This document shows positions 63,404 through 64,000 of a stretch of 64,000 nt of DNA, piece by piece (the first letter of the stretch is position 1; every line of letters begins with the position of its first letter). This DNA is from Rhopalosiphum padi. Its lineage: Eukaryota > Arthropoda > Insecta > Hemiptera > Aphididae. Location: contig NC_083598.1 in the NCBI RefSeq assembly GCF_020882245.1, forward strand, positions 38,849,858 through 38,913,857, given 5' to 3'. The notes under the pieces are model-generated. The model did not search any database. It was not told where the DNA came from and saw nothing but the letters and a program-made list of their open reading frames with translations. Position numbers and translations under genes: made by a program.

Positions 63404-64000
63404 TAGGGCTTGGAAGTTGATGACCTTAAAAAACATTAAAAAATGACCTGAAAAAATGCAAATATGACATAAAAATGACAAAAAATGTTCTTAAAAAATG
63501 ACCTAAAATTTTTTACAAATATTTGTTTTAAATTAATAAAAATAATTTTTTTTTAAAATTGTACTGTAATTAAATAAAAAAAATTACAAATATAGTAGAC
63601 GTAGACGAGCATTAACCAACGTTTTAATTTTCGGCATTTCGAAAATATTACAAAAAAAAAAATAAAATGTGGGTACAATAATATTCACTATAACACGAAA
63701 ACGACGACTGTAATCGGTGAAATAAAATTGGATGGTTACTATAATCTTAGTCCGTGGTAATTTCAAAGTTTTAAGTAAGTTATCGGCATAATGGCATAAT
63801 TGCAATCGACAGGAAACAATAATAAAAACTAAAAAGTGAACTAATGTGAAATCAGTAAAAATGACTTAAAATATGGAAAAATGGCCTAAAAATGTCAAAA
63901 AATGACTTAAAAAGTAATAAACACATAAAAATACAAAATAAAAATTAGTTCATCAGATTCCCATGCTAATGAAACACATTTGTGGACAGGAGAGCATTGT
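63404..64000. mobile_element. Deletion derivative of the 11290 hAT family, truncated by window edge
   Basis: The left terminus TAGGGCTTGGAAGTTGATGACC matches the 11290 element (TAGAGCTAGGATTTTAATGACC) and the next 150 bases carry the same AAAAATGACCTAAAAAATGCA-type motifs. Further motifs lie at 63860-63950. On the minus strand 63637-63584 encodes MPKIKTLVNARLRLLYL then TAA, which resembles, from memory, the start of aphid hAT transposases of the CGGBP1-like type; the rest of the transposase is absent. The right terminus is not in the window. Confidence 0.6.
63584..63637 (-). pseudogene. Possible start of a hAT transposase, 17 codons left
   Basis: ATG at 63637 begins MPKIKTLVNARLRLLYL and meets TAA at 63584. 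It lies inside the element whose terminus is at 63404 and reads toward that terminus. Upstream the frame is open for more than 50 codons without ATG. If the likeness to aphid CGGBP1-like transposases is right, nearly the whole coding region has been lost. The likeness rests on a few residues. Confidence 0.3.

Overview
The window looks like aphid (Hemiptera, Aphididae) nuclear DNA. It is strongly AT-rich (roughly 70% by eye). The strings ATAGGTACCTA, TAATATTAT and TAGGTAC recur throughout. Every recognisable mobile element is a eukaryotic hAT-type or non-LTR remnant. No operons, Shine-Dalgarno sites, phage genes or CRISPR arrays are visible. The aphid assignment is pattern recognition; the species cannot be told from the window.

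No complete conserved protein-coding gene was recognised. No tRNA, rRNA or known insect microRNA was found by eye. Most of the 64 kb reads as intergenic or long-intron DNA. Three kinds of structure can be supported. (1) Mobile-element relics: three short hAT-type elements with inverted ends and exact or near 8-bp target-site duplications (8564-8718, 11290-11634, 26320-26662), a probable fourth (3940-4260), a solitary hAT end (4520-4559), a deletion derivative running off the right edge (63404-64000), and a decayed non-LTR retrotransposon tail (37273-37535). (2) Decayed coding-like tracts on the minus strand with natural amino-acid composition but stops or frameshifts (7341-8022 beside a 140-bp tandem repeat, 9088-9195, 50624-51637). 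(3) GC- and CpG-richer islands (about 14300-15030, 38300-38500, 40980-42700, 44100-45770, 49730-50010, 59400-59880, 61150-62140) that hold most microsatellites, promoter-like motifs and the more plausible small ORFs or first exons.

The small ORFs most worth testing are a single-pass membrane microprotein (59422-59610, minus), a 105-residue ORF with a basic-then-hydrophobic signal-anchor pattern (23111-23428, plus), and a possible first exon just downstream of adjacent NRF1-like and ETS-like motifs (49881-50010, plus). None is proven.

Regulatory signals include a perfect DR1 nuclear-receptor element at 41791 and four exact extended half-sites (YCAAGGTCA), more than base composition would predict. 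Two exact inverted repeats stand out: a 20-bp-arm hairpin at 32805-32856 and a 26-bp zero-spacer palindrome at 40156-40181. No gene in the window can be shown to work with another.
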